This document shows, one piece after another, positions 47,451 to 54,744 of a stretch of 64,000 bases of DNA. The translations under genes were made by a program, and so were the position numbers. The notes under the pieces were generated by a model. It was not told the origin of the DNA. It saw only the letters and a list, made by a program, of their open reading frames with translations, and made no database searches. Each line of letters starts with the position of its first letter. Positions within the stretch are counted from its first letter, which is position 1. Source of the DNA: Propionibacteriaceae bacterium (GTDB lineage: Bacteria > Actinomycetota > Actinomycetes > Propionibacteriales > Propionibacteriaceae); assembly GCA_017306015.1 (NCBI GenBank), contig JAFKJK010000008.1, forward strand, positions 124,001 to 188,000, written 5' to 3'.

Positions 47451-48568
47451 GCCATCGCCGAGAGCTTGGCCGCAAGCTCGCGATCCCGCTCGCGCAAGGC
47501 GTGGCTGTATCGCGTGACCATGGCCGGGCTCGACCACCCGAACCGACCCATCATCTCGGCTGTGGTGGCCCCGCTCTGGGCCGCAAGAGTGGCCGAGCTG
47601 TGACGGAGCGAGTGCACCCGCAGCATTGGCCGTCCGATGGCCCGGGCAGCCCTCTTGCCCGCTGCCCTCAGCGCCTCCCCGCTCATCGGGAGACCTGTGG
47701 GGGACTGGAAGAGCAGCGCGTCGCGACCACGAACCGGCACCGTAGCCAGCCATGTCCGAAGCTCGGCTACAAGGTGCGGCGGGATGGCCACTACCCGGCG
47801 ACCGGCGTAGGTCTTGAGATCCCGCTGCACGATGTTCTGACCGTTGAGCTTGACCACCTGCTGGGCGACGGTCAGCTCCCCAGCATTCACGTCGATGTCG
47901 CAGCGGCGGAGTCCCCGAACCTCGCCCGACCGCAGACCGCACCAGAACGCGATCTTGAGGGGCACTAGGTAGGCCTCCGGTGCGGCGGCGATATACGTGG
48001 CGAACTGGGCGGTTGTCAGCACCTCGTCCTCAGTGGTCCGGGCTGACCGCTTGGCCCCACCGGCGGCGATACGGCACGGCGTCTTGTCGATCAAGTCCTG
48101 CCGGACGGCCTCGTTCATGATCATGGCCATGAGGCCGTAGGCGTTGGCGCGGGAGTTGGGCGTCTTGGCCAGCGATGAGTGCCAGTTCGCCACGTCCCGG
48201 GGAGTGATGGCCGACAGGGGCCGGGTGGCGAACTCGGCGAGGTAGAGCCGGAGGCAGCGCCGGTGCAGAGCTGCCGTCGTTTCGCGAATCCGTCCGTTGG
48301 CCAAGCGATGCGAGATCACCTCTTGGGCGTACTCACCGAAGAGGGTTGAGACCTGGGCGACGTGCTGGACGTGGACCGTTTCCGGAGGCACCCATGTCCC
48401 GGACTGGACCTTGGCCCACTCGACGGCCAGCCATGCCTCGGCGTCCTTGCTGGCGTCGAAGGTGGTTGCTGGCTTGTGTTCCCGACCATCGGGGGCGATG
48501 TAGCGGGCCTGATAGCGCCCGCTGGGCAGCTTGCGGATTGATCCGAACGTGCGGCGACGTGATGCCAT
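47447..48568 (-). CDS. int: tyrosine site-specific integrase
   Basis: This 373-residue phage-type integrase inserts the element at tRNA-Tyr. The catalytic set is present: Arg in FWCGLRSGEVRGLRR near residue 208, HSLRHSSATLAAQSG near residue 319, and Tyr354 in MVTRYSHAL. The N-terminal arm-binding segment (FGSIRKLPSGRYQARYIAPDG) and core-binding domain precede it. GAGGAGAGGA lies about 9 bases before the ATG. The gene sits 195 bases from attR, the usual place. Confidence 0.94.
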   Translation of the reverse strand: MASRRRTFGSIRKLPSGRYQARYIAPDGREHKPATTFDASKDAEAWLAVEWAKVQSGTWVPPETVHVQHVAQVSTLFGEYAQEVISHRLANGRIRETTAALHRRCLRLYLAEFATRPLSAITPRDVANWHSSLAKTPNSRANAYGLMAMIMNEAVRQDLIDKTPCRIAAGGAKRSARTTEDEVLTTAQFATYIAAAPEAYLVPLKIAFWCGLRSGEVRGLRRCDIDVNAGELTVAQQVVKLNGQNIVQRDLKTYAGRRVVAIPPHLVAELRTWLATVPVRGRDALLFQSPTGLPMSGEALRAAGKRAARAIGRPMLRVHSLRHSSATLAAQSGATTAEMMGRFGWSSPAMVTRYSHALRERDRELAAKLSAMA

Positions 48569-48590
48569 GGTGAAGTCCTCTCCTCACTTA

Positions 48591-48600
48591 CTGATACGCC
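48591..48600 (-). promoter_or_regulatory. element decamer, copy 5 (GGCGTATCAG on the minus strand)
   Basis: It lies 22 bases before the integrase ATG and matches the other copies in nine of ten positions. Confidence 0.5.
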
Positions 48601-48762
48601 GCTGGTGTAGTGATGTTCACTTCACCTGAAGCGCGTGCCAGTCCGTGCCAGTTGTCGATGCCCCAGACACGCCGGTCGTTTCCTCTTGTTTCCCTAAGGA
48701 ACTACGGCTTGACTACGGCGAATGTGCACCTGACAAGGCACGGGAGAGGGCGGAGAACGCGA

Positions 48763-48786
48763 GTTCGAATCCTACACCTGCCACGC
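48763..48786 (+). repeat. attR, 24-bp direct repeat
   Basis: Identical to 42267-42290. Only the T-arm and acceptor remnant is present, so there is no second tRNA gene here. Confidence 0.85.
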
Positions 48787-48863
48787 GCCGCCCCTGATCA
48801 GTGAATTGCCTGGTCAGGGGCGTTTTCGTGCGTTCACCGTGGCTCGCCCGGAGGGCTGTGCCG

Positions 48864-48869
48864 TACCAT
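48864..48869 (+). promoter_or_regulatory. leaderless promoter -10 (TACCAT)
   Basis: TACCAT, six bases (TCCGCC), then the ATG of the exporter gene. Confidence 0.6.
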
Positions 48870-48875
48870 TCCGCC

Positions 48876-49490
48876 ATGCTGCCGACCACCCACCTGCTGG
48901 CGTTCCTCGCCGTGTCGGTCGTGCTGATCCTGATTCCCGGGCCGAGTGTGCTGTTCATCGTCAGCCGGGCGGTGGCGATGGGCCGCGGCGCGGCCGTCCG
49001 GACGGCGCTCGGCAATGCGGTCGGGGCGCTCGTGCTGGTGGTCGGGGTCTCGCTCGGGCTCGGCGCGGTGCTCTCGGCGGCGAGCCTCAGCTACGAGGTG
49101 GTGCGGTACGCCGGCGCTGCCTACCTGGTCTACCTCGGCATCCAGGCAATCCGGCACCGCCATGAGCTCGCCCTGCCGCAGCAGCAGCGCTCCGTCCGCC
49201 GGGTCTGGGTGGAGGGCTTCGTCGTCGGTGTGACCAACCCGAAGACCGCTGTGTTCTTCGCCGCCGTGCTGCCGCAATTCATCGACAACGCCCGGCCCGC
49301 GACTCCCCAACTCCTCCTGCTCGGCGCGATCTTCGTCGCACTCGCCGCGGTCTGCGACTCGGCCTGGGGCCTCTTGGCCGGGACCGCACGCCAGTGGCTG
49401 GCGGCGTCCCCGCGCCGGCTGCGCGGGCTCAGCGCCGGCGGCGGGGGAGTGATGATCGCCCTCGGCGCCGGACTCGCGGTGACCGAATAG
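48876..49490 (+). CDS. LysE family amino-acid exporter
   Basis: This 204-residue protein of the LysE/RhtB family probably exports an amino acid or derivative. It has about six hydrophobic segments, the family N-terminus TTHLLAFLAVSVVLILIPGPSVLFIVSRA with the GPs motif, and the GVTNPKTAVFFAAVLPQFI segment near residue 118. The ATG at 48876 is chosen because a -10 box lies 6 bases before it. An in-frame GTG or ATG further upstream would start inside the att junction. It converges on fumC with a 3-base gap. Confidence 0.88.
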   Translation: MLPTTHLLAFLAVSVVLILIPGPSVLFIVSRAVAMGRGAAVRTALGNAVGALVLVVGVSLGLGAVLSAASLSYEVVRYAGAAYLVYLGIQAIRHRHELALPQQQRSVRRVWVEGFVVGVTNPKTAVFFAAVLPQFIDNARPATPQLLLLGAIFVALAAVCDSAWGLLAGTARQWLAASPRRLRGLSAGGGGVMIALGAGLAVTE

Positions 49491-49493
49491 GGC

Positions 49494-50879
49494 TCAGCGC
49501 CCGACCATGGTGGTCACGTCCAGCGCCTTGGCCAGCTGCTCCTCGGTGATCTCGCCACGCTCGACGTAGCCGAGGTCGCGGACGGCGTCGGCGACGGTGA
49601 GGTTCTTCTTCACCGAGTGCTTGGCGATCTTCGCCGCCGCCTCGTAGCCGATGATCCGGTTCAGCGGCGTCACGATGGACGGGGACGACTCGGCCAGCTG
49701 CAGGCAGCGCTCGACGTTCGCGACGATGCCGTTGACGCAGCGCTCGGCCAGCACCTTCGACACGTTGCCGACCAGCGTGATCGACTCAAGCAGGTTGCGG
49801 GCCATCACCGGCAGCATCACCAGCAGGTCGAAGTTGCCCTGGGAGCCGGCGAACGCGATCGCCGCGTCGTTGCCGATCACCTGGGCGGCCACCATCACGG
49901 TCGCCTCCGGCAGCACCGGGTTCACCTTGCCCGGCATGATCGAGGAGCCCGGCTGCAGGTCGGGCAGGGCGATCTCGCCGATGCCGGCGCGGGGGCCCGA
50001 GCCCATCCAGCGCAGGTCGTTGGCGACCTTGACCAGCGACACCGCGATCGTGCGCAGGGCTCCGGAGGTCTCGACCAGCGAGTCCTGGGCTGCCTGGGCC
50101 TCGAAGTGGTTGTGCGCCTCGACCAGCGGCATCCCGGTGTGCTCGGCGATCAGCTCGATGACCCGCGCGGAGAACCCCGGCGGGGTGTTGATGCCGGTGC
50201 CGACCGCCGTGCCGCCGAGCGGCAGCTCGCACAGCCGGGGGAGCGCGGCCTTGACCCGGTCGATGCCGTAGCGGAGCTGGGTGGCGTAGCCGGAGAACTC
50301 CTGGCCGAGGGTGATCGGGGTGGCGTCCATCAGATGCGTCCGGCCGGACTTCACGATGTCGGCGAACTCGGCCGCTTTCGCCTCCAGCGAGGTGGCGAGC
50401 ACGTCCAGCCCCGGCAGCAGCGTGTCATGGACGGCCTGGACGGCGGCGATGTGGATCGAGGACGGGAACACGTCGTTGGACGACTGGGATGCGTTCACGT
50501 GGTCGTTCGGGTGCACCTTGGAGCCGAGCCGCTGCGACGCGAGCGTGGCGACGACCTCGTTGGTGTTCATGTTGGACGAGGTGCCCGAGCCGGTCTGGAA
50601 GACGTCGATCGGGAACTGGTCGTCGTGCTGGCCGGCGATGACCTCGTCGGCGGCGGACACGATCGCGTCGGCGACGTCCTGCGGCAGCACGCCCAGCTCG
50701 GCGTTGGCGATGGCCGCCGCCCGCTTGATCTGGCCGAGGGCAGCGATGTGGTGGCTGGACAGCCCGCGGCCGGAGATCGGGAAGTTCTCCACGGCCCGCT
50801 GGGTCTGGGCGGCGTACAGCGCGTCGACGGGGACGCGGACCTCGCCCATGGTGTCGTGTTCGATTCGGTACTCGGTCAT
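49494..50879 (-). CDS. fumC: class II fumarate hydratase
   Basis: FumC interconverts fumarate and malate in the tricarboxylic acid cycle without an iron-sulfur cluster. The 461-residue protein begins [30 protein letters not shown]. It contains [49 protein letters not shown] and the family signature [12 protein letters not shown] near residue 318. AGAGGAG lies 6 bases before the ATG. Its upstream region is shared with the divergent alkyltransferase-like gene. Confidence 0.95.
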   Translation of the reverse strand: MTEYRIEHDTMGEVRVPVDALYAAQTQRAVENFPISGRGLSSHHIAALGQIKRAAAIANAELGVLPQDVADAIVSAADEVIAGQHDDQFPIDVFQTGSGTSSNMNTNEVVATLASQRLGSKVHPNDHVNASQSSNDVFPSSIHIAAVQAVHDTLLPGLDVLATSLEAKAAEFADIVKSGRTHLMDATPITLGQEFSGYATQLRYGIDRVKAALPRLCELPLGGTAVGTGINTPPGFSARVIELIAEHTGMPLVEAHNHFEAQAAQDSLVETSGALRTIAVSLVKVANDLRWMGSGPRAGIGEIALPDLQPGSSIMPGKVNPVLPEATVMVAAQVIGNDAAIAFAGSQGNFDLLVMLPVMARNLLESITLVGNVSKVLAERCVNGIVANVERCLQLAESSPSIVTPLNRIIGYEAAAKIAKHSVKKNLTVADAVRDLGYVERGEITEEQLAKALDVTTMVGR

Positions 50880-50975
50880 CGTTGCTCCTCTGCTGTCGCT
50901 CAGGATCAGATTAGTGGGCCGAGGGACCCCCGGATGACCTGCGCCAGCACGCTGGCGGTGCGGCTGCCGACCTCC

Positions 50976-50981
50976 TACCGT
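50976..50981 (+). promoter_or_regulatory. leaderless promoter -10 (TACCGT)
   Basis: TACCGT, six bases (TGTGCT), then the GTG at 50988. Confidence 0.55.
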
Positions 50982-50987
50982 TGTGCT

Positions 50988-51281
50988 GTGGCGACGATGG
51001 CCGAGCTGGCCGACAGCATCCTGCTCGCTGCGGACACGATCCCGTCCGGCAGCGTCAGCACCTACGGCGACATCGCCCGGATCGTCGGCTGCGGCCCACG
51101 GCTGGTGGCCCGGGTGATGAGCACGTCCGGCGGCGACGTCTGCTGGTGGCGGGTCGTCCACGCGGACGGAACCATCACTCCGCAGCTCCTCGCCGAGGCC
51201 TCCGCCCGGCTCGCCGAGGAGGGCGTCCCGACCCCGGGCGGACGCGTGAACCTGACCCGCTACCGCGCCGAACTCGGCTGA
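50988..51281 (+). CDS. alkyltransferase-like protein (MGMT family without transfer Cys)
   Basis: This 97-residue protein has the DNA-binding part of O6-alkylguanine-DNA alkyltransferase: [27 protein letters not shown] and [10 protein letters not shown]. In the active enzyme the second segment is PCHRV; here the Cys is replaced by Trp (CWWRV). The protein should therefore bind and flip damaged guanine and flag it for nucleotide excision repair, as ATL proteins do. The GTG start follows a -10 box by 6 bases. Confidence 0.83.
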   Translation: MATMAELADSILLAADTIPSGSVSTYGDIARIVGCGPRLVARVMSTSGGDVCWWRVVHADGTITPQLLAEASARLAEEGVPTPGGRVNLTRYRAELG

Positions 51282-51347
51282 TCCGGGCGACGTGTTCGGC
51301 TGATTTGGGCGGCGCGCTCGCCGTGGGGTACAGTCAACCGCTGTCCG

Positions 51348-51420
51348 GCCCCTATAGCTCAGTCGGCAGAGCGTCTCCATGGTAAGGAGAAGGTCTGCGG
51401 TTCGATTCCGCATGGGGGCT
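51348..51420 (+). tRNA. tRNA-Thr (anticodon GGT)
   Basis: Acceptor arms GCCCCTA and TGGGGGC pair with one G-U. The anticodon stem TCTCC/GGAGA encloses loop ATGGTAA, giving GGT. CCA is not encoded. Confidence 0.92.
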
Positions 51421-51474
51421 CTGTGTTCGGATCGACGGAGTTACCGCCCGTCAGCAACAATGGGTCCGGACAGG

Positions 51475-51550
51475 GGCGGGATAGCTCAGGCGGTAGAGCA
51501 AGCGGCTCATAATCGCTGTGTCGCGGGTTCGAGTCCCGCTCCCGCTACCA
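51475..51550 (+). tRNA. tRNA-Met (anticodon CAT), elongator type
   Basis: Acceptor GGCGGGA pairs with TCCCGCT. The anticodon loop is CTCATAA, and CCA is encoded at the end. The closed first pair (G-U) and overall sequence match actinobacterial elongator Met tRNAs. rpmG follows after 28 bases, the usual actinobacterial order. Confidence 0.92.
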
Positions 51551-51578
51551 CTACGCAGACGCAGGAGAAGAGGAACCG

Positions 51579-51749
51579 ATGGCCAAGAAGGTTGCCGACG
51601 TTCGGCCCAAGATCACCTTGGCGTGCACTGTGTGCAAGGAGCGCAACTACATCACCAAGAAGAACCGGCGCAACGACCCCGACCGGATGGAGCTGAAGAA
51701 GTTCTGCCCGAAGTGCCACACGCACACCGCGCACCGCGAGACCCGCTGA
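51579..51749 (+). CDS. rpmG: 50S ribosomal protein L33
   Basis: This 56-residue ribosomal protein begins [19 protein letters not shown] and has two CxxC pairs (CTVC, CPKC), so it is the zinc-binding form of L33 rather than a zinc-independent paralog. AGGAGAAGAGGAA precedes the ATG. It lies between the Thr/Met tRNAs and a terminator, as in other actinomycetes. Confidence 0.95.
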   Translation: MAKKVADVRPKITLACTVCKERNYITKKNRRNDPDRMELKKFCPKCHTHTAHRETR

Positions 51750-51765
51750 CCCGAGTCCTCGACAG

Positions 51766-51787
51766 GCCGTCCGCCTCCGCGGGCGGC
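51766..51787 (+). terminator. terminator after rpmG
   Basis: GCCGTCCGC (51766-51774) pairs with GCGGGCGGC (51779-51787) around CTCC, followed by TTTGTTGTGTTT. Confidence 0.85.
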
Positions 51788-51819
51788 TTTGTTGTGTTTC
51801 CTCCGGGCGGTGACCGGGC

Positions 51820-52284
51820 GTGCTGACCTGGACGGTCACCGACCGGGTCACCCGGATCGTCTTCTACGGCTGCCTGGTCCTCGCCGCGGCGGCCCTCGCC
51901 CCGGTCCTGGCCGGGGAGGTGTCGCTGCCGTTGATGGTGGTGGTGCTCGTGCTGGTCTACCAGGCGTGGCGGCTGGCGATGGCCCGCCACCTGACGGTGC
52001 GGCTGGACGACAGCGGCATCACCAAAACCATCGGCGGCCGCACTTGGCGGCTCGCCTGGGAGCAGGTGACGGCTCTCACCCTCCGTCGCTACCTTGGGGC
52101 CGGCCACCTCGTGGTGCGCACCGCCGACGCCATGGCCTGGAACGCGTCGGACAAGCTGTTCTGGAAGCTCGGACGCAACGAGGCGGCTCTCCAGGTGCCC
52201 CCGGCAATGCTGCCGCAGGTGCGTGCGTTTCTTGCGGCCAGGGGAATGGAGCTCGGCCCCGGGGCAGACTCCGTCCGCGGCTAG
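51820..52284 (+). CDS. membrane-anchored PH-like domain protein
   Basis: A 154-residue protein with two adjacent hydrophobic helices in the first 45 residues (VFYGCLVLAAAALAP and LMVVVLVLVYQAWRL). A soluble domain follows with strands such as LTVRLDDSGITKTIGGRTWRLAWEQVTALTL, which resembles bacterial PH domains of small actinobacterial membrane proteins. Function unknown. The GTG start has no clear ribosome site and the preceding terminator separates it from rpmG. Confidence 0.65.
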   Translation: MLTWTVTDRVTRIVFYGCLVLAAAALAPVLAGEVSLPLMVVVLVLVYQAWRLAMARHLTVRLDDSGITKTIGGRTWRLAWEQVTALTLRRYLGAGHLVVRTADAMAWNASDKLFWKLGRNEAALQVPPAMLPQVRAFLAARGMELGPGADSVRG

Positions 52285-52287
52285 ACT
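52282..52287 (+). promoter_or_regulatory. -10 box (TAGACT) before the esterase gene
   Basis: TAGACT overlaps the stop codon of the PH-like gene and lies 30 bases before the esterase ATG, leaving a leader with GGAAGGG. Confidence 0.45.
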
Positions 52288-52317
52288 CCCGGCAGCGGCG
52301 ACAGGAAGGGCTTCGCC

Positions 52318-53775
52318 ATGGTTGAGGATCGGCCACTCGTCCAGACTCGCAGCGGTGCCGTCCGTGGCACCTGGCGCGGCGGCTCGGCCGCCTTTCTCGG
52401 CATCCCGTTCGCCCAGGCTCCGGTGGGGGAGCTGCGGTTCGCCGCTCCCGCCCCGACCGAGCCGTGGGCCGGAGTACTGGACGCCTCCCGGCCGGGCCCG
52501 ACGCCCCAGCGGCGTCCGTTCGGCGAGGTGACCACGATCCCCGAGCCGTCCTTCCCGGGGGACGCGACGCTGAACGTGAACGTGTTCACCCCCGTCCCCG
52601 GGCAGCCGGACGCGAAGCTCCCGGTGCTGGTCTGGATCCACGGCGGTGGCTTCTTCGCCGGCTCGCCGTCCAGCCCGTGGTACGACGGTGCCGCGTACAA
52701 CCGGGACGGTGTCGTCACCGTCTCGCTGTCGTACCGGCTGGGCTTCGACGGCTTCGGCTGGATCGCCGACGCCCCGACGAACCGCGGTGTGCTCGACATG
52801 ATCGCGGGCCTGGAGTGGGTTCGGGACAATATCGCGGCGTTCGGTGGCGACCCGGACGCGGTGACGATCTCCGGACAGTCGGCCGGCGGCGCGGCCGTCC
52901 TCGCCCTGCTGAGTTCGCCTCCGGCACAGAGCCTGTTCGCCCGGGTGATCGCGCACTCGGGTGCCGACCTGTCGCTGACGCTGGCCCAGGCAGAGCAGAT
53001 CGGTCGCGAGTTCGCCGCGCAGGCGGGGGTCGAGCCCACCCGCGCCGGCTGGTCCACCCTCGACGAGGACGCCGTCCTCGACCTGCAGGCCGCGCGGATG
53101 GCGACCGGGACCGACGCTCCGCTGTCCGCTGCGGCAGCGGTGAAGGCCACGCTGGACTCGGGCGGCATCGGCATCCCCTTCCTTCCGCTCGTCGGGGACG
53201 ACGTCCTGCCGCTGGCCACCGTGGACGCGCTGGCCAGCGGGATCGGCGCCGACAAGGACCTGGTCATAGGGACGGTGGCGCACGAGTTCACCATGGCGTA
53301 CCTGCCCCTGGCCGAGGCCTGGGCCGGGACGGATCCCGTCGCCGCGCTCACCGAGGGTGGTCTCGCCCCGGAGGTCGCCGCAGCGTACGTGGCCGGCCAG
53401 CCCGAGCTGAGCTCGACCGCGGCGATCTGCGGCCAGCTGGTGACCGATGTGAGCTTCCGCACGCCCAGCGTGGCCTGCGCGGACGCCCGGCCGACGCGAA
53501 CCTGGGTCTACGACTTCCGCTGGCCGTCGCCGGTCCTGGGGCTGGCCTTCCACTGCACCGAACTGCCGTTCTCGTGGGACTGCCTGGCCGCCGACGGGGT
53601 GACGGCAGCGGACGGGCCGAACCCGCCGCAGGACCTGGCCACCGAGATGCACACCGACTGGGTGCGCTTCATCAGCACCGGCGACCCCGGCTGGCCGCTC
53701 TGGGACGGGCACAACGCCAAGGTGTTCGGCGCTCCCCAGGCCGACCACTACAGGATCAGCCGCCTGCTGGGCTGA
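52318..53775 (+). CDS. type B carboxylesterase
   Basis: This 485-residue alpha/beta hydrolase hydrolyses a carboxylic ester of unknown identity. It shows the N-terminal type B pattern (LVQTRSGAVRGTW, FLGIPFAQAPVGELRF), the oxyanion-hole WIHGGGFFAG, and the nucleophile elbow GQSAGGAA near residue 188, with GGDPDAVTISGQSAG conserved. The catalytic His is likely in the C-terminal FHCTELPF. No signal peptide is present. GGAAGGG lies about 9 bases before the ATG. Confidence 0.9.
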   Translation: MVEDRPLVQTRSGAVRGTWRGGSAAFLGIPFAQAPVGELRFAAPAPTEPWAGVLDASRPGPTPQRRPFGEVTTIPEPSFPGDATLNVNVFTPVPGQPDAKLPVLVWIHGGGFFAGSPSSPWYDGAAYNRDGVVTVSLSYRLGFDGFGWIADAPTNRGVLDMIAGLEWVRDNIAAFGGDPDAVTISGQSAGGAAVLALLSSPPAQSLFARVIAHSGADLSLTLAQAEQIGREFAAQAGVEPTRAGWSTLDEDAVLDLQAARMATGTDAPLSAAAAVKATLDSGGIGIPFLPLVGDDVLPLATVDALASGIGADKDLVIGTVAHEFTMAYLPLAEAWAGTDPVAALTEGGLAPEVAAAYVAGQPELSSTAAICGQLVTDVSFRTPSVACADARPTRTWVYDFRWPSPVLGLAFHCTELPFSWDCLAADGVTAADGPNPPQDLATEMHTDWVRFISTGDPGWPLWDGHNAKVFGAPQADHYRISRLLG

Positions 53776-53802
53776 CCGGCTCGCGGCTCACCGTCCAGAG
53801 CG

Positions 53803-53868
53803 GTTCGCTCCCGAAAGTGACGTTTGCTCCCGATCTTTCGGGAGCAAACGTCACTATCGGGAGCGAAC
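53803..53868. repeat. 66-bp nested palindrome, REP or MITE-like
   Basis: The outer arms GTTCGCTCCCGA (53803-53814) and the inverse (53857-53868) are perfect. The inner 17-bp arms GTGACGTTTGCTCCCGA (53817-53833) and the inverse (53838-53854) are also perfect, around a 4-base TCTT loop. Only two bases separate inner and outer stems on each side, unpaired as AA and TA. GCTCCCGA occurs in both arm sets. Confidence 0.85.
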
Positions 53869-53896
53869 TCGTAGGGGGTGGACGGAGGCGCTCCGG

Positions 53897-53902
53897 TAAT
53901 CT
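53897..53902 (+). promoter_or_regulatory. leaderless promoter -10 (TAATCT)
   Basis: TAATCT, six bases (CTCGGC), then the ATG at 53909. Confidence 0.6.
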
Positions 53903-53908
53903 CTCGGC

Positions 53909-54337
53909 ATGCCAATCAGTGACGCTCACGTCGGGCGCAGCTATCCGGCCACGGCACCGTACGAGGTGAGCCGGGCCAAGATCGCGGAGTTCGCCGCAGC
54001 GCTCGGCGACGCCGACAATCCGGCCTACGCCGGCGACGACCCGATCGCGCCGCCCACCTTCGCCGCCGTCCTGGCCGCCGCGGCCTGGGACGGGCTGTTC
54101 GACGATCCGGAACTCGGCCTCAGCCTGTCGCGGATGGTGCACGCCGACCAGCGCTTCGCCTGGCGGCGTCCGCTGCGTGCCGGTGACCTGGTCAGCGCCA
54201 CCTTGACGATCGAGAAGGTCCGCGTCCGCGGTGCCGCCGCCTTCGTCACGGTCGCGGTCGTCCTGTCGACAACGGACGGCGAGGAGCTCTGCACGGCGTC
54301 CTCGACTCTGGTGCACACGAACGAGGTGGCGGCATGA
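53909..54337 (+). CDS. FAS1-like dehydratase/HadA-type hot-dog protein
   Basis: This 142-residue hot-dog-fold protein resembles actinobacterial HadA/HadC dehydratase subunits. It contains VGRSYPATAPYEVSRAKIAEFAAALGD and VHADQRFAWRRPLRAGDLVSATLTI. These subunits lack the catalytic pair and work with a HadB-type partner, which is the next gene (4-base overlap). The position downstream of rpmG matches mycobacterial hadABC, but mycolic acids cannot be inferred. A role in general fatty-acid dehydration is safer. Confidence 0.82.
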   Translation: MPISDAHVGRSYPATAPYEVSRAKIAEFAAALGDADNPAYAGDDPIAPPTFAAVLAAAAWDGLFDDPELGLSLSRMVHADQRFAWRRPLRAGDLVSATLTIEKVRVRGAAAFVTVAVVLSTTDGEELCTASSTLVHTNEVAA

Positions 54338-54744
54338 GCGAGATGACAGCAGAGGTCGGCCAGCACCTGCCGGCCCTGACCCGCACGCTGACCCGGGTCG
54401 ACCTGGCCCGGTACGCCGGGGCGTCCGGCGACTTCAACCCGATCCACTACAACGACGCCGCTGCCGAGGGTCTCGGCCTGCCCGGCGTGATCGCCCACGG
54501 CATGCTGACCATGGGCACCGCCCTGCGGGTGGTGACCGACTGGTGCGGCGATCCGTCCCGGGTGCTGGGCTACTACGTCCGGTTCACCAGGCCGGTCGTG
54601 GTCCCGGCCGTCGGCGGGGTGGACGTGAGGTTCGCCGGCACCGTCGCCGCCGTCGCAGACGGGGTGGCGACGATCAGCATCGAGGCGATGTGTGGGGAGG
54701 AGAAGGTGCTCGGCTCAGCGACCGCAGAGGTACGCCTTGGCTGA
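54334..54744 (+). CDS. MaoC/HadB-type (R)-3-hydroxyacyl dehydratase
   Basis: This 136-residue catalytic hot-dog subunit has the hydratase signature SGDFNPIHYND with Asp and His, then GVIAHGMLTMGTALRVV. It pairs with the preceding HadA-like protein, overlapping in ATGA. It should interconvert 3-hydroxyacyl and enoyl thioesters in fatty-acid metabolism. Its last bases overlap the TTG start of murB. Confidence 0.87.
   Translation: MSEMTAEVGQHLPALTRTLTRVDLARYAGASGDFNPIHYNDAAAEGLGLPGVIAHGMLTMGTALRVVTDWCGDPSRVLGYYVRFTRPVVVPAVGGVDVRFAGTVAAVADGVATISIEAMCGEEKVLGSATAEVRLG

Larger units (their letters stand above)
42267..48786. mobile_element. 6.5-kb integrative element in tRNA-Tyr
   Basis: The element lies between identical 24-bp repeats and carries a tyrosine integrase next to its right end, two HTH excisionase-like genes, a serine resolvase, a zinc-ribbon protein and a run of five overlapping or closely spaced small genes. 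Iteron-like repeats at 46517-46602 suggest a replication origin. There are no structural, lysis, conjugation or resistance genes. Its size and content fit a phage satellite or a degenerate integrative plasmid. Codon and base composition still look high-GC, but several intergenic spots are AT-richer than the chromosome. Confidence 0.82.
48569..48875. other. integrase upstream region, attR junction and chromosome boundary
   Basis: No gene is seen. It holds the integrase promoter region with decamer copy 5, the right att repeat (48763-48786), and then chromosomal DNA leading to the exporter gene. Confidence 0.5.

Noticed and set aside
48763..48786. Second tRNA-Tyr gene at the right boundary
   Set aside because: Only the T arm and 3' acceptor are present; this is the att repeat.
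54692..54736. Earlier ATG start for murB
   Set aside because: No ribosome site, adds Arg-rich unconserved residues inside the hadB-like gene; the TTG at 54737 has AGAGG at proper distance.
53909..54744. Claim that the hadA/hadB-like genes prove mycolic-acid synthesis
   Set aside because: These hot-dog dehydratases are found at this locus in many actinomycetes without mycolates, and no third hadC gene or other mycolate genes are present.
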